NCBI GenBank assembly: GCA_016124525.1
Contig: WGNO01000046.1
Coordinates: forward strand, 1-64,000
Length of the DNA stretch: 64,000 bases
Reading direction: 5' to 3'
From: Nostoc sp. RI_552
GTDB taxonomy: Bacteria > Cyanobacteriota > Cyanobacteriia > Cyanobacteriales > Nostocaceae
Positions 63,756 to 64,000 of the stretch are shown here, piece by piece; the first letter of the stretch is position 1; every line of letters starts with the position of its first letter. The translations under genes were made by a program, and so were the position numbers. The notes beneath the pieces were generated by a model. It was not told where the DNA came from. It ran no database searches and was given only the letters and a program-made list of their open reading frames with translations.

Positions 63756-64000
63756 TTAATCACCAAAACACAGTTCATACTCTTCTGTAGTAACATCAGG
63801 GTGTGTTTTCAGATAATCACCCAAGCGATCACAAGCATAGTTCAACAGCTGGTCTAGCTTTAATGTTTGCAGTTCTATTTCCTCTAGGTTCCACAGTTTA
63901 ACTGTGGTATCCTCACTCGCAGAAGCTAGCATTTTACCGTCAGGACTGAAATGAACACTTTTTACCCCGTCATTATGCCCGGAGAAGGTTTTCAGCAAAA
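63756..64000 (-). CDS. WD40 repeat protein, C-terminal end (partial)
   Basis: The last 80 or so codons of a gene that enters from beyond the right edge. One WD repeat ([20 protein letters not shown]...VKLWNL) is followed by [20 protein letters not shown], a tail often found after the propeller in cyanobacterial NTPase-WD40 proteins (usually LDxLLxxGCDWLxDYL). The 5' part, with any effector or NTPase domain, lies outside the window. Confidence 0.85.
   Translation of the reverse strand, partial: LLKTFSGHNDGVKSVHFSPDGKMLASASEDTTVKLWNLEEIELQTLKLDQLLNYACDRLGDYLKTHPDVTTEEYELCFGD

Noticed and set aside
1..64000. CRISPR arrays, tRNA and rRNA genes
   Set aside because: No regularly spaced repeats of 24-40 bp and no T-loop or acceptor patterns outside coding sequence were found by eye.

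Overview
The window looks like chromosomal DNA of a filamentous, probably heterocyst-forming cyanobacterium (order Nostocales). Four things point there. The palindrome GCGATCGC is frequent. The DnaE C-terminal half carries a split-intein tail. Housekeeping genes have cyanobacterial architecture: an aspartate kinase with four ACT domains, a two-domain sucrose-phosphate synthase, and petJ beside a group 2 sigma factor. Heptameric tandem repeats of the kind described in heterocystous genomes are common. The species cannot be fixed from sequence alone. No rRNA, tRNA or CRISPR array was seen.

Layout. 0.1-3.1 kb: an alpha/beta hydrolase, a TspO-like membrane protein and a DUF4336 protein. 3.1-5.7 kb: dnaE C-terminal half (split intein), a 6S-like structured RNA element and rpsD. 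5.8-11.4 kb: moaA and kdpABC, all on the minus strand; KdpB has an unusual TGQT in place of TGES. 11.9-14.4 kb: priA. 15.2-17.6 kb: a sigE-like sigma factor, a GNAT acetyltransferase and cytochrome c6 (petJ). 17.9-18.1 kb: a histidine-kinase relic. 18.6-23.8 kb: clpB, htpG and rpmB. 24.0-26.8 kb: a DUF2064 transferase, an HpsJ-like membrane protein and a GT2 glycosyltransferase. 26.8-30.4 kb: an accessory island in which a large AT-rich gene, predicted to encode a PD-(D/E)XK nuclease fused to a STAND-type NTPase, lies between two inverted, decayed IS200/IS605 relics. 30.6-35.9 kb: DUF502, nusB, ftsY and a GAF/SpoIIE phosphatase. 35.9-42.2 kb: sucrose-phosphate synthase, lysC and a probable pseudokinase. 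42.4-46.0 kb: a stress-type cluster (cupin, small membrane protein, PfpI-ferritin-like fusion, DUF2267, DUF6335). 46.0-50.7 kb: WD40 protein, small secreted protein, NTF2-like, MBL-fold and a Zn-ribbon peptide. 50.7-57.1 kb: murD, glyS, DUF6918 and a P1B-4-type metal ATPase. 57.1-59.6 kb: a polytopic GT-C-like protein, a dead MerR regulator and a TnpB tail. 59.6-64 kb: a 1129-residue protein with five DUF4912 repeats, msrB and the end of a WD40 gene.

The best candidate for an undescribed system is the single-gene nuclease-STAND protein at 27.2-29.5 kb, which resembles an Avs-like defence effector but lacks an evident repeat sensor. A second theme is invasion of coding sequence by small repeats. 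Palindromic elements sit in frame inside the DUF4912 protein (four times) and the WD40 protein, and heptamer repeats appear in lysC, priA and the acetyltransferase leader. Three non-coding stretches (4.8, 11.8 and 33.9 kb) show nested complementary segments that suggest structured RNAs; their identities are inferred.
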